64,000 bases of DNA from Bradyrhizobium symbiodeficiens (lineage in GTDB: Bacteria > Pseudomonadota > Alphaproteobacteria > Rhizobiales > Xanthobacteraceae). Below the pieces are notes generated by a model. It saw only the letters and a list, made by a program, of their open reading frames with translations, ran no database searches and was not told the origin of the DNA. Of this stretch, positions 63,313 to 64,000 are shown piece after piece. The DNA is taken from assembly GCF_002266465.3 (NCBI RefSeq), contig NZ_CP029427.2, positions 2,482,501-2,546,500 on the forward strand. The letters run 5' to 3'. Position 1 is the stretch's first letter. Each line of letters starts with the position of its first letter. A program made the translations under genes and the position numbers.

Positions 63313-64000
63313 TTGATCGTGACCGGACTGGTTCAGGAGGCCCGCATCGCAGCCGGGCCGGGAATGGCCGTCATTTGTTCGTCCAGCAGTCCGACCCAGT
63401 TGCGGGCGCTGCTGACGGTGGTGGATCCAGAAACGATTCGCGGCGTGATCTCGTTCGGCGTTGCCGGCGGGCTCGACCCGAGCTTGCGCTCGGGTGATGT
63501 CGTGCTCGCGACCGAGGTGCTCTCCGGCGATGCCCGCTGGGCCGCAGGGTTGTCGCTCGGCGACGACCTCATCGACCGCCTGACCTCGGGCCGCCGCCGC
63601 GTCGTGCGCGGCAGCCTGGCCGGTGCCGAGGAGGTGGTCACCAAGCGCGCCTGCAAGGCGGCGCTGCATTCGGAGACCGGCGCCTCCGCCGTCGACATGG
63701 AAAGCCACATCGCGGCCGCCTACGCCGCCGAGGCCGGCTTGCCGTTCGCCGCGGTCCGCGTCATCAGCGATCCCGCCCACCGCGCCCTGCCGGCGCTCGC
63801 CCGCGCCGCCATCAAGCCGAACGGCCAGATCGACCTCGCCGCCGTGCTGTTCGGCATCGTGCGCAATCCGGCCGCGCTGCATGGACTGGTCTCGACCGGC
63901 ATCGACTTCAACCGCGCCCTGCGGAGCCTGCGTGGCTGCCGGGATTATCTGATCGGGACGGAGCTGATCGAGAGCGAGGCGCTGGTGTCGAAGGCGGCCT
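63313..64000 (+). CDS. hpnG: Hopanoid-associated phosphorylase/nucleosidase HpnG, 3'-truncated, start uncertain
   Basis: About 229 residues are visible before the window ends. Nucleoside phosphorylase fold: IVTGLVQEARIAAGPGMAVICSSSSPTQLRALL, GVISFGVAGGLDPSLRSGDVVLATEVL, SAVDMESHIAAAYAAEAGLPFAAVRVISDPA (the xMExxH-type active-site stretch). HpnG removes adenine from adenosylhopane to give ribosylhopane. No good start exists: the frame upstream reads NAIDPRPILIVTGL without ATG or GTG. TTG 63313 or GTG 63319 are possible, but an ATG at 63290 one frame away would give MPIDPRPILIVTGL if one C were restored in ATGCCATTGAT. Confidence 0.88.
   Translation, partial: MIVTGLVQEARIAAGPGMAVICSSSSPTQLRALLTVVDPETIRGVISFGVAGGLDPSLRSGDVVLATEVLSGDARWAAGLSLGDDLIDRLTSGRRRVVRGSLAGAEEVVTKRACKAALHSETGASAVDMESHIAAAYAAEAGLPFAAVRVISDPAHRALPALARAAIKPNGQIDLAAVLFGIVRNPAALHGLVSTGIDFNRALRSLRGCRDYLIGTELIESEALVSKAA

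Noticed and set aside
63254..63316. Short frame GTG 63254 overlapping the shc stop as hpnG start
   Set aside because: It ends at a stop after 20 codons and is out of frame with the conserved HpnG sequence; it would also need a frameshift.

Overview
This window is chromosomal DNA from an alphaproteobacterium, almost certainly Bradyrhizobium or a very close relative. The GC content is high throughout. The right end carries a hopanoid gene cluster in the order eutB-hpnP-eutC-RND transporter-(two small secreted proteins)-hpnC-hpnD-hpnE-shc-hpnG. At least nine intergenic palindromic elements belong to types common in Bradyrhizobium/Rhodopseudomonas genomes. I see no phage, IS, plasmid, tRNA, rRNA or CRISPR features.

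Left third (1-24.6 kb): the 3' part of ppc; a frameshifted SMP-30/gluconolactonase gene; a leftward acyl-CoA module (SDR, thiolase, OB-fold partner); an amidase overlapping a DUF2848 gene; two consecutive Fe(II)/2OG dioxygenases (the second is AlkB); an MFS permease; a leftward homoprotocatechuate meta-cleavage operon (hpaH-F-E-D, a FAH-family protein in the HpaG position, a ThDP enzyme). The divergent hpaR is separated from it by a perfect 16-bp palindrome that is the likely HpaR operator. Next come Ldh-family, HpaI-like aldolase and UxaA/altronate dehydratase-like genes, and a split Aer-type receptor (PAS protein plus membrane chemoreceptor with overlapping genes).

Middle (24.7-50 kb): a tightly linked trio, transglutaminase-DUF2126 / circularly permuted ATP-grasp-alpha-E / transglutaminase, is the hallmark of an ATP-grasp peptide-ligation system. 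It is followed by an isochorismatase-fold hydrolase, a frameshifted pirin gene and their divergent LysR gene. Then comes a Ugp-like ABC importer operon (C-A-E-B plus a calcineurin-type phosphodiesterase) with a divergent LysR gene. One of its permease genes has absorbed a palindromic repeat in frame. The rest is a series of single genes: HD hydrolase, two Asp-nucleophile-type alpha/beta hydrolases, HdeD-like protein, orphan solute-binding protein, acyl-CoA dehydrogenase, single-domain response regulator, chemoreceptor.

Right end (50-64 kb): a cobalamin/hopanoid region. Ethanolamine ammonia-lyase genes eutB and eutC are separated by hpnP (B12-binding radical-SAM hopanoid C-2 methylase). A probable HpnN exporter, a strong bidirectional terminator, two small secreted proteins and the tightly packed hpnCDE-shc-hpnG operon follow; hpnG runs off the right edge. 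HpnC/D/E make squalene from farnesyl-PP, Shc cyclises it to hopene, HpnG works on adenosylhopane, HpnP methylates at C-2 and HpnN moves hopanoids toward the outer membrane.

Three genes (SMP-30, pirin, hpnG start) each show what looks like a one-base indel. Either the assembly has indel errors or these are genuine decaying genes; read-level data would decide.
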